A DNA stretch of 64,000 nucleotides from Syntrophobacterales bacterium (GTDB lineage: Bacteria; Desulfobacterota; Syntrophia; Syntrophales; UBA5619). The stretch covers positions 1-64,000 of the forward strand of contig JAHYJE010000007.1 of NCBI GenBank assembly GCA_019429105.1. The letters are read 5' to 3'. Shown here piece by piece: positions 34,992 to 43,585 of the stretch (the stretch's first letter is position 1; every line of letters begins with the position of its first letter). The notes beneath the pieces were generated by a model. It did not search any database. It was given only the letters and a program-made list of their open reading frames with translations, and was not told the origin of the DNA. Made by a program: the position numbers and the translations under genes.

Positions 34992-36188
34992 ATGCAAACC
35001 AGACTGCCGGATAAAAACGGCCATTTCGGAATTTTCGGGGGGCGCTACGCGGCCGAAACGCTGATGCCCGCCCTGCTGGAGCTGGATATTGCCTACAAGG
35101 CGGCCAGACAGGACAAGAGCTTCCAAAAGGAGTTCAGCTTTTATCTTCATGAGTACGCGGGACGCAAGACGCCGCTCTACGAGGCACGGCGCTTCTCCGA
35201 GGCCCTCGGCGGGGCAAAGATCTACCTGAAGCGGGAGGACATGAACCACACCGGCTCGCACAAGATAAACAACACGCTGGGACAGACGCTTTTGGCCCGG
35301 CGGATGGGCAAGAAAAAGGTGATCGCGGAAACCGGGGCAGGTCAGCACGGCGTTGCAACCGCGACCGCCGCCGCCCTGCTGGGCATGGAATGCCGGATTT
35401 TCATGGGGACGGAGGACATCCGCAGGCAGGCGCACAACGTCTTCCGGATGAAAATCCTTGGGGCCGAAGTCGTACCGGTTTCAGCCGGAACCGCAACCCT
35501 CAAGGACGCGATGAACGAGGCCATGCGCGCCTGGGTCGCCTCGGTGCGCGACACGTTCTATGTGATCGGCACAACGGCCGGACCGCATCCCTACCCGGCA
35601 ATGGTGCGCGATTTTCAGAGCGTCATCGGCAGGGAGGCGAAAAAACAGATCCTGCAAAAGGAGGGTCGGTTGCCCGATCTGCTTGTCGCCTGCATCGGAG
35701 GGGGCAGCAACGCCCTGGGGCTTTTTTATCCGTTTCTCGGCGATGGCGCGGTCGCGATGACCGGCGTGGAAGCGGGAGGAAAGGGTCTGACAACGGGGTT
35801 TCATGCCGCGAGCATTACCGCCGGGCAAATCGGGGTTCTGCATGGCAACAAAACCTACCTTCTCCAGAGCGACTCCGGTCAGGTTCTTGACGCCTATTCG
35901 ATCGCCGCCGGGCTTGACTATCCCGGGGTCGGGCCGGAGCATGCCTGGCTTGCCGATAAGGGCCGGGTAAACTATCTGACCGTCACCGACGAAGAGGCCG
36001 TGGCTGCCTTCATGCTGCTGTCGCAGTTGGAGGGGATCATCCCCGCGCTGGAGAGCTCGCACGCCCTCGCCCATGCAATCAAAATCGCCCCCGGCATGGC
36101 CAGGGAGAAAATAATCATCGTCAATCTCTCTGGCCGCGGAGACAAGGATGCGCAGACGATCTCCGAAAGCAAGGAGGGAAAAAAGTAA
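34992..36188 (+). CDS. trpB: Tryptophan synthase beta chain
   Basis: A 398-residue PLP enzyme condensing indole and serine. [18 protein letters not shown] contains the PLP lysine, [19 protein letters not shown] the substrate loop, and [13 protein letters not shown] the phosphate-binding glycines. It is the standard TrpB1 type. GGAAGG lies upstream after a 92-bp gap from trpF. It shares one base with the trpA start (TAATG). Confidence 0.97.
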   Translation: MQTRLPDKNGHFGIFGGRYAAETLMPALLELDIAYKAARQDKSFQKEFSFYLHEYAGRKTPLYEARRFSEALGGAKIYLKREDMNHTGSHKINNTLGQTLLARRMGKKKVIAETGAGQHGVATATAAALLGMECRIFMGTEDIRRQAHNVFRMKILGAEVVPVSAGTATLKDAMNEAMRAWVASVRDTFYVIGTTAGPHPYPAMVRDFQSVIGREAKKQILQKEGRLPDLLVACIGGGSNALGLFYPFLGDGAVAMTGVEAGGKGLTTGFHAASITAGQIGVLHGNKTYLLQSDSGQVLDAYSIAAGLDYPGVGPEHAWLADKGRVNYLTVTDEEAVAAFMLLSQLEGIIPALESSHALAHAIKIAPGMAREKIIIVNLSGRGDKDAQTISESKEGKK

Positions 36189-37051
36189 TGGGAAGAATTG
36201 AAGAAAAATTTGTCGCCCTAAAAAAAGAGGGGAAAAAGGCCTTCATTGCTTACATTACCGCGGGCGATCCCGATTTGCGGACAACCGGGATGCTGATTCC
36301 TGCATTGGAGCAGGCCGGGGTGGATATCATCGAAATCGGCATGCCCTTTTCCGATCCCGCCGCGGACGGCCCGGTAATCCAGGCGGCCTCTGAACGGGCG
36401 CTGAAAAAGGGGATAAGGCTGGATGACATCTTTAAAATGATTGCCGCCGTCCGTAAAAAGAGTCGGCTGCCGATCGTTCTTTTCGGTTATTACAATCCTG
36501 TTCTGCACTATGGAAACGCTGCCTTCGCCGCCGCAGCAGGGGCTTCCGGGGTGGACGGAATTCTCGTTGTCGATCTTCCCCCCGAGGAAGCCGATGAACT
36601 GCGGCGCTACACGGACCCGGTCGGGCTTTCATTCATCACCCTCATCGCCCCGACGACCGGACTGGCGCGAGTCCGAAAAATGGTTGGCCGGGCGTCGGGA
36701 TTTCTGTACTACATTTCCGCAACCGGCGTCACCGGAACGGCCAAGCCGGTGCTTGAAGATATACGCAAGGACATGAAAAACCTGCGGACAATTACCTCGC
36801 TCCCAACCGTCGTTGGCTTCGGGATCTCAACGCCCGAGCAGGCGGCCGGCATCGCGGCTTTGGCCGACGGCGTGGTGGTCGGCAGCGCCTTGGTAAAGCT
36901 GATCGGCGCAAATGGCAAGAGCAACGAGCTGCTTGCGGACATCGCTTCCTTCGCGGCAGGAATTCGTCAGGCGCTCGACTTCGCACCGCTGAATCAGGCC
37001 GAATCTCCGGTAAAGGGCGAGAAAAGAAGCTCCGGGAAGAAAAAATCTTGA
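36188..37051 (+). CDS. trpA: Tryptophan synthase alpha chain
   Basis: A 287-residue TIM barrel releasing indole to TrpB. FIAYITAGDPDLRTT, DIIEIGMPFSDPAADGPVIQ (catalytic Glu) and GILVVDLPPEEADEL (catalytic Asp) are conserved, as is GFGISTPEQA. The ATG overlaps the trpB stop. A basic tail KGEKRSSGKKKS is unusual. Last gene of the trp operon; no strong terminator is seen before the next gene 95 bp on. Confidence 0.96.
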   Translation: MGRIEEKFVALKKEGKKAFIAYITAGDPDLRTTGMLIPALEQAGVDIIEIGMPFSDPAADGPVIQAASERALKKGIRLDDIFKMIAAVRKKSRLPIVLFGYYNPVLHYGNAAFAAAAGASGVDGILVVDLPPEEADELRRYTDPVGLSFITLIAPTTGLARVRKMVGRASGFLYYISATGVTGTAKPVLEDIRKDMKNLRTITSLPTVVGFGISTPEQAAGIAALADGVVVGSALVKLIGANGKSNELLADIASFAAGIRQALDFAPLNQAESPVKGEKRSSGKKKS

Positions 37052-37145
37052 CTTTTCCTCGCTGCAAACAATAGAAACGACCTCGAACAGTGGGTAATAA
37101 TTTTAGGGAGAAATAACAAGCCAGCATCCATAAGGAGGTATTTTT

Positions 37146-38123
37146 ATGTTAAAGACGCGTATTACCGAGATGTTCGGCATTGAGCGCCCGATTGTCCAGG
37201 GCGGAATGATGTGGATATCAAGGGCGGAGCTTGCCGCGGGCGTCGCCAACGCCGGGGGCATCGGCTTCATGACCGCCCTGACTTTTGCGAACCCTGAAGA
37301 CCTGCGCGCGGAAATCCGCAAGTGCCAAAACCTGACCGACAAGCCTTTCGGCGTCAACCTGACCTTTCTGCCGACCCTGCGCCCCCCGGACTACCCCGCC
37401 TATATCAAGGTATGCGCCGAGGAGGGGATAAAATTCTTAGAGACCGCCGGCAGAAACCCTGAACCCTATATGGAACAGATCAAGGCCGCCGGGATCAAGG
37501 TGATCCACAAATGCACCTCGGTCCGTCATGCGATCAAGGCGGAGAAAATCGGCTGCGACGCGATCAGTATCGACGGCTTCGAGGCGGCCGGTCACCCGGG
37601 CGAGGACGATGTAACCTCTTTGATACTCATTCCGCTGACACGAGACGCTATAAAAATCCCGTTCATCGCCTCCGGCGGTTTTGCCGATGGCAGGGGTCTG
37701 GTGGCGGCATTGGCGCTGGGCGCCGATGGCATGAACATGGGGACGCGCTTTGCGGCCACCAAGGAAACGCCGATGCATATCAACCTCAAACAGGCCATTG
37801 TTGACCACAGTGAACTCGATACAAAGCTGATCATGAGAACGCTGAAAAACACCGAACGGGTGCTCAACAACGAGATGTCCAGAAAGGTGCTGGAGATCGA
37901 AGGCCGGCCCGGAGATACGAAAATTGAGGATCTCATCCCCTACGTGTCGGGGTTGGTGGGGAAACAGATGCTCGCAGAGGGAGACATCGAGAAGGGCAAT
38001 TTCGCGATCGGCCTCAGCATGGGGCTGGTAAAAGACATCCCCTCCTGCAAGGAACTTTTGGACGGCATTATGGCCGAAGCCGAGGCCATTATCAAAAAGC
38101 GCCTGCCCGGACTTGTTTGTTGA
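37146..38123 (+). CDS. Nitronate monooxygenase/2-nitropropane dioxygenase family flavoprotein
   Basis: A 325-residue FMN TIM barrel. ERPIVQGGMMWISRAELAAG begins it, and GFEAAGHPGEDD with ASGGFADGRGLVAALALGADG forms the FMN site. The family holds nitronate monooxygenases, FabK-type enoyl-ACP reductases and enzymes of unknown use. ATAAGGAGG precedes the ATG. It could be read through from trpA and precedes pyrE by 58 bp. Physiological substrate unknown. Confidence 0.88.
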   Translation: MLKTRITEMFGIERPIVQGGMMWISRAELAAGVANAGGIGFMTALTFANPEDLRAEIRKCQNLTDKPFGVNLTFLPTLRPPDYPAYIKVCAEEGIKFLETAGRNPEPYMEQIKAAGIKVIHKCTSVRHAIKAEKIGCDAISIDGFEAAGHPGEDDVTSLILIPLTRDAIKIPFIASGGFADGRGLVAALALGADGMNMGTRFAATKETPMHINLKQAIVDHSELDTKLIMRTLKNTERVLNNEMSRKVLEIEGRPGDTKIEDLIPYVSGLVGKQMLAEGDIEKGNFAIGLSMGLVKDIPSCKELLDGIMAEAEAIIKKRLPGLVC

Positions 38124-38181
38124 GAAGGCATTCGCGGCAATTGTGGGAGTGGTCTTCAAGAACGTGACAACGGAGAAAAAA

Positions 38182-38781
38182 ATGGACATCCAGAAAATGA
38201 AGGAGCGACTGATCGAGATTGTTCTTGAAAGGACGTTCAAATACAGCGAAAATCCGCCCTTTACCCTTGCATCGGGGCACAAGAGCAACTACTACTTCAA
38301 CTGCAAACCGACGACGCTTGACCCGGAGGGGATGAACCTGATCGGGGAGATTCTCTATTCCATGCTGACTACGGTGGATGTAACCGCGGCGGGCGGCCTC
38401 ACCCTGGGCGCCGATCCGCTTGCCAACGCCCTGGCCGTTATCTCTTTTCAGAAGGGAAGGCCGATTAAATCCTTTATCGTCCGCAAGGATGTGAAGGATC
38501 ACGGCGTTAAAAACGCGATCGAGGGCAACGTCGCTGTCGGCGAGAAGGTTGTGGTGCTGGACGACGTGATTACAACCGGCGGCTCGACGATAACGGCAAT
38601 TAAACAGGCGCGGGAGGCGGGGCTGGTCATAAAAAACGCTATCGTCCTGATCGATCGGGAAGAGGAAAACGGTCGTCAGAACATCGAGGCCCAGGGGGTA
38701 GTGGTGGACGCCGTTTTGACGAGAACGGAGATTATGAGTCGGTACAAGGGCGGAAATATAGGTTCCCTGAAAACCGTTTAG
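38182..38781 (+). CDS. pyrE: Orotate phosphoribosyltransferase
   Basis: A 199-residue enzyme of UMP synthesis. LASGHKSNYYFNCKPTTL is the orotate-binding N-terminus, FIVRKDVKDHGVKNAIEG the flexible loop, and VVVLDDVITTGGSTITAI the PRPP motif. ATG at 38182 with CGGAGAA upstream is preferred to 38113, which overlaps the previous gene. It converges with ribF, whose stop overlaps by 4 bp. Confidence 0.93.
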   Translation: MDIQKMKERLIEIVLERTFKYSENPPFTLASGHKSNYYFNCKPTTLDPEGMNLIGEILYSMLTTVDVTAAGGLTLGADPLANALAVISFQKGRPIKSFIVRKDVKDHGVKNAIEGNVAVGEKVVVLDDVITTGGSTITAIKQAREAGLVIKNAIVLIDREEENGRQNIEAQGVVVDAVLTRTEIMSRYKGGNIGSLKTV

Positions 38782-39707
38782 GGGGTAGACAGCAGAGCCC
38801 GCGCCTGGATTACGTCCCTCTTGATCTGCGCGATCAGTTTTGCGGGGCTTTCGAATCGGATCTCGGCGCGCAGCCGCTCGAAAAAAAGAACATCCAGAAT
38901 TTCGCCGTAGATGTCCTGGTTAAAATCGAAGATATGGACTTCCACGGAGAGTTTGCCGCCGGCAAAGGTCGGATTGAATCCGACATTCACAACGCCGTCA
39001 TGGCTTTTACCCTTTAAAAGGCAGCGAACGGCGTAAACGCCGTGGGGGGGAAGCAGTTCCTTGTTGGCTTCGACGTTTGCCGTGGGGAAGCCCAGCTCAA
39101 CCCCGCGCTGGTCGCCGGCAACCACCCTTCCGGAGATGTTGTAGGGGCGACCGAGGAGCGCCGCGGCAAAACGGACATCGCCCTGGAGAATGGCCTCCCG
39201 GATTTTTGTACTGCTGACAATTTCACTGCCTGCACAAAACGCGTTCATGGCCTCTACCGCGAATCCCAGTCTCCTGCCTTCCGCAGCCAGAAAAGCCTCA
39301 TTCCCCTCCCTGGCATGACCAAAGGTGTAGTCGTGGCCAATTATGATCTTTCTGATGCGCAATTTTTCCCAGAGGATCTCCCGCACGAACTCCCCCGCCG
39401 TGGTTTGAGAATATTCAAGCGAAAACGGGATAATAAGGAAAGCTCCTATGCCGATCTCACGGAGCAGACTGATCTTTTCCTCGGCGGAGGAGATGAGATA
39501 GAAAGGACGTCTGTCCGGGTGGAGAACCATCTTCGGATGAGGGTCAAAACTGATGAGGACCGTCTTGCACCCTTCCCTGCCGGCCTCTTCCGCCATCCTT
39601 TGAAAAATGTATCGGTGCCCCAGATGAATCCCGTCGAAATTGCCAATGGTCGCAAAAACCCCCTGCAAATCAGCGGGGATGTTTTCACTGCCGCGAATAA
39701 TATCCAT
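38778..39707 (-). CDS. ribF: Bifunctional riboflavin kinase/FAD synthetase
   Basis: A 309-residue enzyme making FMN and FAD. Residues 1-180 form the adenylyltransferase (IGNFDGIHLGHRYIF, SFDPHPKMVL, IIGHDYTFGHAREGN, SSTKIREAI). The C-terminal kinase has GRVVAGDQRGVELGFPTANV and GVVNVGFNPTF. Length is usual. Convergent with pyrE. Confidence 0.95.
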   Translation of the reverse strand: MDIIRGSENIPADLQGVFATIGNFDGIHLGHRYIFQRMAEEAGREGCKTVLISFDPHPKMVLHPDRRPFYLISSAEEKISLLREIGIGAFLIIPFSLEYSQTTAGEFVREILWEKLRIRKIIIGHDYTFGHAREGNEAFLAAEGRRLGFAVEAMNAFCAGSEIVSSTKIREAILQGDVRFAAALLGRPYNISGRVVAGDQRGVELGFPTANVEANKELLPPHGVYAVRCLLKGKSHDGVVNVGFNPTFAGGKLSVEVHIFDFNQDIYGEILDVLFFERLRAEIRFESPAKLIAQIKRDVIQARALLSTP

Positions 39708-39901
39708 ATAAAAAGTGAGCCTCCCTCAAAGTTTGCGTACATTAGCACCAATCACAGATATTTCAAGGAAAATCGCCTTATTTAATATATATCCGCTCCT
39801 AACGAAACGGGCGCCGGTATTTTCTTGCCATCGGGAAGAACAGCCGGCGCTTTGCCCGATCATTAAAAAGGGAAGTATCCAACGCGCGCCGTCTTTTTAA
39901 C

Positions 39902-39929
39902 TTGACAACGGCCAAGGCGTCATTGTAAA
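39902..39929 (+). promoter_or_regulatory. Promoter of tRNA-Leu
   Basis: TTGACA (39902-39907) and TGTAAA (39924-39929), 16 bp apart, 30 bases before the tRNA. Region 39708-39901 otherwise shows nothing I can name. Confidence 0.55.
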
Positions 39930-39958
39930 AAGCGCATCGTTTCGTACACGGAAACAAT

Positions 39959-40045
39959 GCCGAAGTGGCGGAATTGGTAGACGCGCTAGGTTCAGGGTCT
40001 AGTGGGCGTACGCCTGTCCGGGTTCAAATCCCGGCTTCGGCACCA
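39959..40045 (+). tRNA. tRNA-Leu (anticodon CAG)
   Basis: Acceptor arms GCCGAAG/CTTCGGC, discriminator A and encoded CCA. Anticodon loop TTCAGGG between CTAGG and TCTAG gives CAG, reading CUG. The long variable arm (TGGGCGTACGCCT) is typical of tRNA-Leu, and GGTTCAAATC is the T loop. Confidence 0.96.
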
Positions 40046-40065
40046 TTTTTAGATTTTTTTAGTTG

Positions 40066-40104
40066 AAATGGGAGGTTAGATATCGGGTCTAACCTCCCAT
40101 TTTT
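40066..40104 (+). terminator. Rho-independent terminator after tRNA-Leu
   Basis: AAATGGGAGGTTAGA and TCTAACCTCCCATTT form a 15-bp perfect stem with a 7-base loop, followed by TTG. It lies 20 bases after the tRNA. Confidence 0.9.
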
Positions 40105-40175
40105 GTCTGGGGTGCTTTATTGTAAGAACGCAAAAAGGTTGAGGTTATTTACTGCCCATAATTGACGGAACGGCC

Positions 40176-40580
40176 ATGACGGAACAACGGATTTACTATG
40201 AAGACACGGATGCCGGCGGAGTGGTTTATTACGCCAATTACCTGCGTTATCTTGAGCAGGGGCGATCGGAATTCCTGCGGGAACGAGGTTTTTCCGTTCT
40301 GGCACTCCAAAAACAGGGATATCTGATAGTCGTAATGCGGTTGGAGATCGACTATCTCGCGCCGGCCATACTGGATGATCTCATCCGGATTGAAACCGCT
40401 GTGCAGGAAATCGCCGGCGCAACCTGCACCCTGAAGCAAAAGGTGGTGCGTGTTGCAGACGGGAAAACGCTCGTAGATGCAAGAGTAACGCTGGCCTGCC
40501 TCGGACCCGGGCAAAAGGCGCGCCGGTTTCCCAAAGAGCTGCTGCGGGCATTAAAATCAGACGAGGTGCCATTGGCATAA
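40176..40580 (+). CDS. ybgC: YbgC-like acyl-CoA thioesterase (hot-dog fold)
   Basis: A 134-residue 4-hydroxybenzoyl-CoA-thioesterase-family protein. YYEDTDAGGVVYYANYLRYLEQGR has the catalytic Asp and the signature of the Tol-Pal-associated YbgC group. It hydrolyses short or branched acyl-CoA in the cytoplasm. No tol-pal genes are adjacent. The ribosome site is weak; the ATG is set by homology. Confidence 0.9.
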   Translation: MTEQRIYYEDTDAGGVVYYANYLRYLEQGRSEFLRERGFSVLALQKQGYLIVVMRLEIDYLAPAILDDLIRIETAVQEIAGATCTLKQKVVRVADGKTLVDARVTLACLGPGQKARRFPKELLRALKSDEVPLA

Positions 40581-40669
40581 ATCAACCATTCTTTATCTTG
40601 CATCTGCCGGGAAAAAGTTTTACCAATCAGCCAACCGTGACAATACAAAAAAACTTGGGAGGCGCCATT

Positions 40670-41239
40670 ATGAGCAAAAAAGTTCTGGTACTTTTGGGAA
40701 GTCCTCGGAAAAAAGGCAACAGCGCCATTTTGGCGGATCAGATCATCAGGGGAGCAAAGGCAGGAAAGGCGAAGATAGTAGAAACCATTTACCTGCAGGG
40801 GAAAAACATCGCTCCCTGCAGAGCCTGCATGAGTTGCCAGAAGAAAGGCAGCAAGGGCTGCGCCATTCAGGATGATATGCAGGATATCTATTTGAAGCTT
40901 ATTGAAGCTGACGCCTGGGTCATCGCCAGCCCTGTTTACTGGTTCACAATGTCGGCGCAGACCAAAATCTTTATGGACAGGTGTTTTGCACTTCCTGCCT
41001 ATAACAGCGATCCCTTCCGGGGGAAAAGGATTGCCATCGCCATGACTTACGGCGACGAAGATCCGGTGAAATCCGGCTGCATCAATGCCTTGAGAGCTTT
41101 CCAGGACGCCTATGGCTATACGGAATCCCCGATTATCGGGATGGTCTATGGCAGCGCCATGGATGCCGGAGAGATTCGCTCCAACGAAAAAGTGATGCAA
41201 GAGGCGTTTGCTCTGGGGAAGAAACTGGCCGCAGAATGA
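40670..41239 (+). CDS. Flavodoxin-like NAD(P)H-dependent FMN reductase / iron-sulfur flavoprotein
   Basis: A 189-residue flavodoxin-fold protein. VLLGSPRKKGNSAILADQII binds FMN phosphate, and ASPVYWFTMSAQTKIFMDR lies near the isoalloxazine. The compact motif APCRACMSCQKKGSKGC (CxxCxxC plus Cys) is that of archaeal-type iron-sulfur flavoproteins and could hold a [4Fe-4S] cluster. ATG at 40670 follows GGGAGG. Function in electron transfer is likely, the partner unknown. Confidence 0.88.
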   Translation: MSKKVLVLLGSPRKKGNSAILADQIIRGAKAGKAKIVETIYLQGKNIAPCRACMSCQKKGSKGCAIQDDMQDIYLKLIEADAWVIASPVYWFTMSAQTKIFMDRCFALPAYNSDPFRGKRIAIAMTYGDEDPVKSGCINALRAFQDAYGYTESPIIGMVYGSAMDAGEIRSNEKVMQEAFALGKKLAAE

Positions 41240-41349
41240 ATTTTAAGGGCAATGCCCGACATTGAAGCTCCAAAAAGGACGGCCGCCGCAAAAATTTTCG
41301 GCTTGAAGGTGTAATATTTTTGAAAGCACGGCCAGTTACAGGAGGCGTT

Positions 41350-42426
41350 ATGCCCAGAGTCATGATCCATCCCTCGGCCTACGACACGGTTAAACTTGCC
41401 GTTGACAGGGCTTTTTCGCTCTTTCCCCTGGCGCTGCAGGGCAAGAAGGTACTGATCAAGCCTAACGTGCTAAGGGGGTCGGCGGTGGAAGAGGGAGTGG
41501 TTACCAATCCAGCCGTACTGAGGGCCGTTGTGGAAAAAGTGGAAGGCATGGGGCCGGCCGCTCTTGTGGTCGGAGATAATCCCGGTATTTTCGGATATGG
41601 CGCCAACGAAGCCTGTTTCAGGCAAACCGGGTTGATGGCTGCCGCCAAGGGATACTATCAAAATATCGGCAACGACGCCCGCAAGGTGGCTTTCAACCAA
41701 AGCTTTATGCCCGAGGTCAGCGTCTCCCAGGCGGTGCTCGATGCCGACGTGATCATCAGCCTGCCCAAATTCAAAACCCATGGGTTGACGGTGATGACGG
41801 GCGCGATAAAAAACAGCTACGGCTTCCTGCCCGGCGCTCAAAAAGCCATGTTGCACAGGGCCTCCGGCAACCCGAAGCGTTTTCAGGAGTTGGTTGTCGA
41901 AGTTTTCCGGCTGCGCGTGCCCGATTTGTTCATCATGGATGCGGTGGTCGGCATGGAGGGCAACGGCCCCGCTTCGCCCGACCTGCGCGACATCGGTCTG
42001 ATCCTGGCCTCCGACAATGCGGTCGCCCTGGATGCAGTGGTCGCCTATATGATGGGTTGCGAGCCGGCGCAGCTCCCCTTTCTTCAGTGGGCAAAAAAAC
42101 TCGGTCTGGGAGATTTTGACATCGAACAAATTCAGATCGACGGCAAGTTGCAGCGCATACCCGACTTCAAGTTGCCGCCGCTCAGCGGCAGCGCCATTGC
42201 CAGCAATGTTACCGTCCAGGATTTCTTGCACAGCCGGACGACGCTGCGCCCCCAGGCCGATCCGGCGCTGTGTACAGCGTGCGGCGCCTGCACAGCGCAA
42301 TGTCCGGTCGGCGCATTGTCCATGAATAAAGACTTTCCGGAAGTTTCAGCCGAAAAATGCATCGTCTGCTTTTGTTGTCAGGAGATTTGTCCGGAAAAGG
42401 CCATGTCGCTGTGCCCGCCCCTGTAA
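41350..42426 (+). CDS. DUF362 domain protein with C-terminal two-[4Fe-4S] ferredoxin
   Basis: A 358-residue protein. Residues 1-270 are DUF362 (VLIKPNVLRGS, VVGDNPGIFG, ISLPKFKTHGLTVMTGAIKN, NAVALDAVVAYMMG). The tail holds two cluster motifs CTACGACTAQCPVGAL and CIVCFCCQEICPEKAM. Such proteins are common in anaerobes, with unknown reaction. AGGAGG precedes ATG 41350. A second, TAT-exported DUF362 protein lies at 54189. Confidence 0.88.
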   Translation: MPRVMIHPSAYDTVKLAVDRAFSLFPLALQGKKVLIKPNVLRGSAVEEGVVTNPAVLRAVVEKVEGMGPAALVVGDNPGIFGYGANEACFRQTGLMAAAKGYYQNIGNDARKVAFNQSFMPEVSVSQAVLDADVIISLPKFKTHGLTVMTGAIKNSYGFLPGAQKAMLHRASGNPKRFQELVVEVFRLRVPDLFIMDAVVGMEGNGPASPDLRDIGLILASDNAVALDAVVAYMMGCEPAQLPFLQWAKKLGLGDFDIEQIQIDGKLQRIPDFKLPPLSGSAIASNVTVQDFLHSRTTLRPQADPALCTACGACTAQCPVGALSMNKDFPEVSAEKCIVCFCCQEICPEKAMSLCPPL

Positions 42427-42457
42427 ATCCGGATATGCTCCGTCCGGAAAGAATTTC

Positions 42458-42486
42458 TTGACAAGATACCTTCACGAATATATAGC
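42458..42486 (+). promoter_or_regulatory. Orphan promoter with ArsR-like operator
   Basis: TTGACA (42458-42463), 17-bp spacer, TATAGC (42481-42486), followed by ATATAGCCGCAAGGAAATATAC-like inverted half-sites. No intact gene follows before a thioredoxin remnant at 42617, so it appears to be the promoter of a decayed operon copy. Confidence 0.5.
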
Positions 42487-42616
42487 CGCAAGGAAATATA
42501 CAGTCGTTCCCGGGGAGTAACTCCTGGGCGCCTGCGGTAAATGACGCGTCCGCCCCGGGTGCAGCGCAGGACACGGAGGAATTGATCATAACAGCCTATC
42601 TCGACAAAAAAATAGG

Positions 42617-42706
42617 GACGCTGCCGGCAAGGAAATCTTCCGCAATCAGGGTTTCATGAGCGAGGAGAAAATCAAGGAGCAGCTCGCAAAGATGGGGGTT
42701 GTCTGA
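42617..42706 (+). pseudogene. C-terminal remnant of a thioredoxin-like gene
   Basis: Thirty codons read DAAGKEIFRNQGFMSEEKIK, EQLAKMGVV and stop. This matches the end of the intact thioredoxin 43193-43585 (KKGREVFRHEGFFSEEDIVR). The active-site half is absent. It indicates an older copy of the thioredoxin gene upstream of the present operon. Confidence 0.7.
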
Positions 42707-42734
42707 TCCACCACTGGCGGCAAGTGATCGGAAA

Positions 42735-42756
42735 CATATTTATTTTAAGTAATATG
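42735..42756 (+). promoter_or_regulatory. Probable ArsR operator
   Basis: CATATT (42735-42740) and AATATG (42751-42756) form a 6-bp inverted repeat 14 bases before the arsR ATG; its position suggests autoregulation. A convincing -35/-10 pair was not found. Confidence 0.5.
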
Positions 42757-42769
42757 ACAGGAGAATTTT

Positions 42770-43120
42770 ATGGAAGAGTTTATCAAGGTCATGAAAGCGC
42801 TTTCCGATCCTAATCGGGTAAAGCTGCTGAAACTGCTTCAGAAGCGGGAGATGTGCGTCTGTGAAATTCAGGCGGCGCTCGAGATCGCCCAGCCCACGGT
42901 CTCCAAACATCTCAAAGTCTTGGAGAAGGCGGGCCTCGTAGGCCGCAAGAAAGACGGCCTCTGGGTGAACTACTTCCTGGCCGACGGCACCCGGAGCCCG
43001 TATGCGGCAAGCCTTCTGGGGAACCTGCGCCATTGGCTGGATAACAATCCGCAGATTCAGGAGCTTACGGAAAGGAGCGCCGGGATCAGTCGTAATTATC
43101 TCTGCGGCGGCCGCGAATGA
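42770..43120 (+). CDS. ArsR-family repressor with CVC metal site (paralogue)
   Basis: A 116-residue ArsR; about four fifths of its residues match the regulator at 28164-28514, including REMCVCEIQAAL and AQPTVSKHLK. The C-termini diverge (ISRNYLCGGRE versus LCRSELCRIRE). ATG after AGGAG. First gene of arsR-thioredoxin-ccdA. It probably senses a thiophilic metalloid and controls the redox pair behind it. Confidence 0.92.
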   Translation: MEEFIKVMKALSDPNRVKLLKLLQKREMCVCEIQAALEIAQPTVSKHLKVLEKAGLVGRKKDGLWVNYFLADGTRSPYAASLLGNLRHWLDNNPQIQELTERSAGISRNYLCGGRE

Positions 43121-43192
43121 AAAGCTCATCCCTGGCATTTTTTTAAGGAAAGGCAGCGAACCATGAAGGAGGATATGGTCAGGAGTATTTTC

Positions 43193-43585
43193 ATGAAAAG
43201 AAATTGTCCCAAAGTTATTGTGGTTATTTTGTGTTTGTCGTTTCTGCTCTTTTTGGCGCCGGGAAATCTCGTTTACGCTGCGGAACAGGTTCCCGTCAAG
43301 GGAATGGTCACAATGATCGATCTGGGCGCTGGCGAGTGCGTTCCCTGCAAGCTGATGGCGCCAATCATGGTAAAGGTGGAAAAGGCTTATGCAGGGAAAG
43401 CCGCCATTGTTTTCATAGACGTCTGGAAGGACCCGGCCCCGGCCAAGCGCTTTGGCATCCGGTACATACCAACGCAGATCTTTTTTGATAAAAAAGGCAG
43501 GGAGGTTTTCCGGCATGAGGGATTTTTCAGTGAGGAAGATATCGTCCGCCAGTTCAGAAAAATGGGTATAAAATTGGAGGGATGA
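43193..43585 (+). CDS. Periplasmic thioredoxin-like protein
   Basis: A 130-residue exported thioredoxin. The signal peptide KVIVVILCLSFLLFLAPGNLVYA is followed by IDLGAGECVPCKLMAPIM with the CVPC active site, and IRYIPTQIFFDKKGREVF with the cis-proline. ATG 43193 with AGGAG seven bases upstream is preferred to 43163. Its end overlaps the ccdA start (ATGA). CcdA would keep it reduced. Confidence 0.9.
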   Translation: MKRNCPKVIVVILCLSFLLFLAPGNLVYAAEQVPVKGMVTMIDLGAGECVPCKLMAPIMVKVEKAYAGKAAIVFIDVWKDPAPAKRFGIRYIPTQIFFDKKGREVFRHEGFFSEEDIVRQFRKMGIKLEG

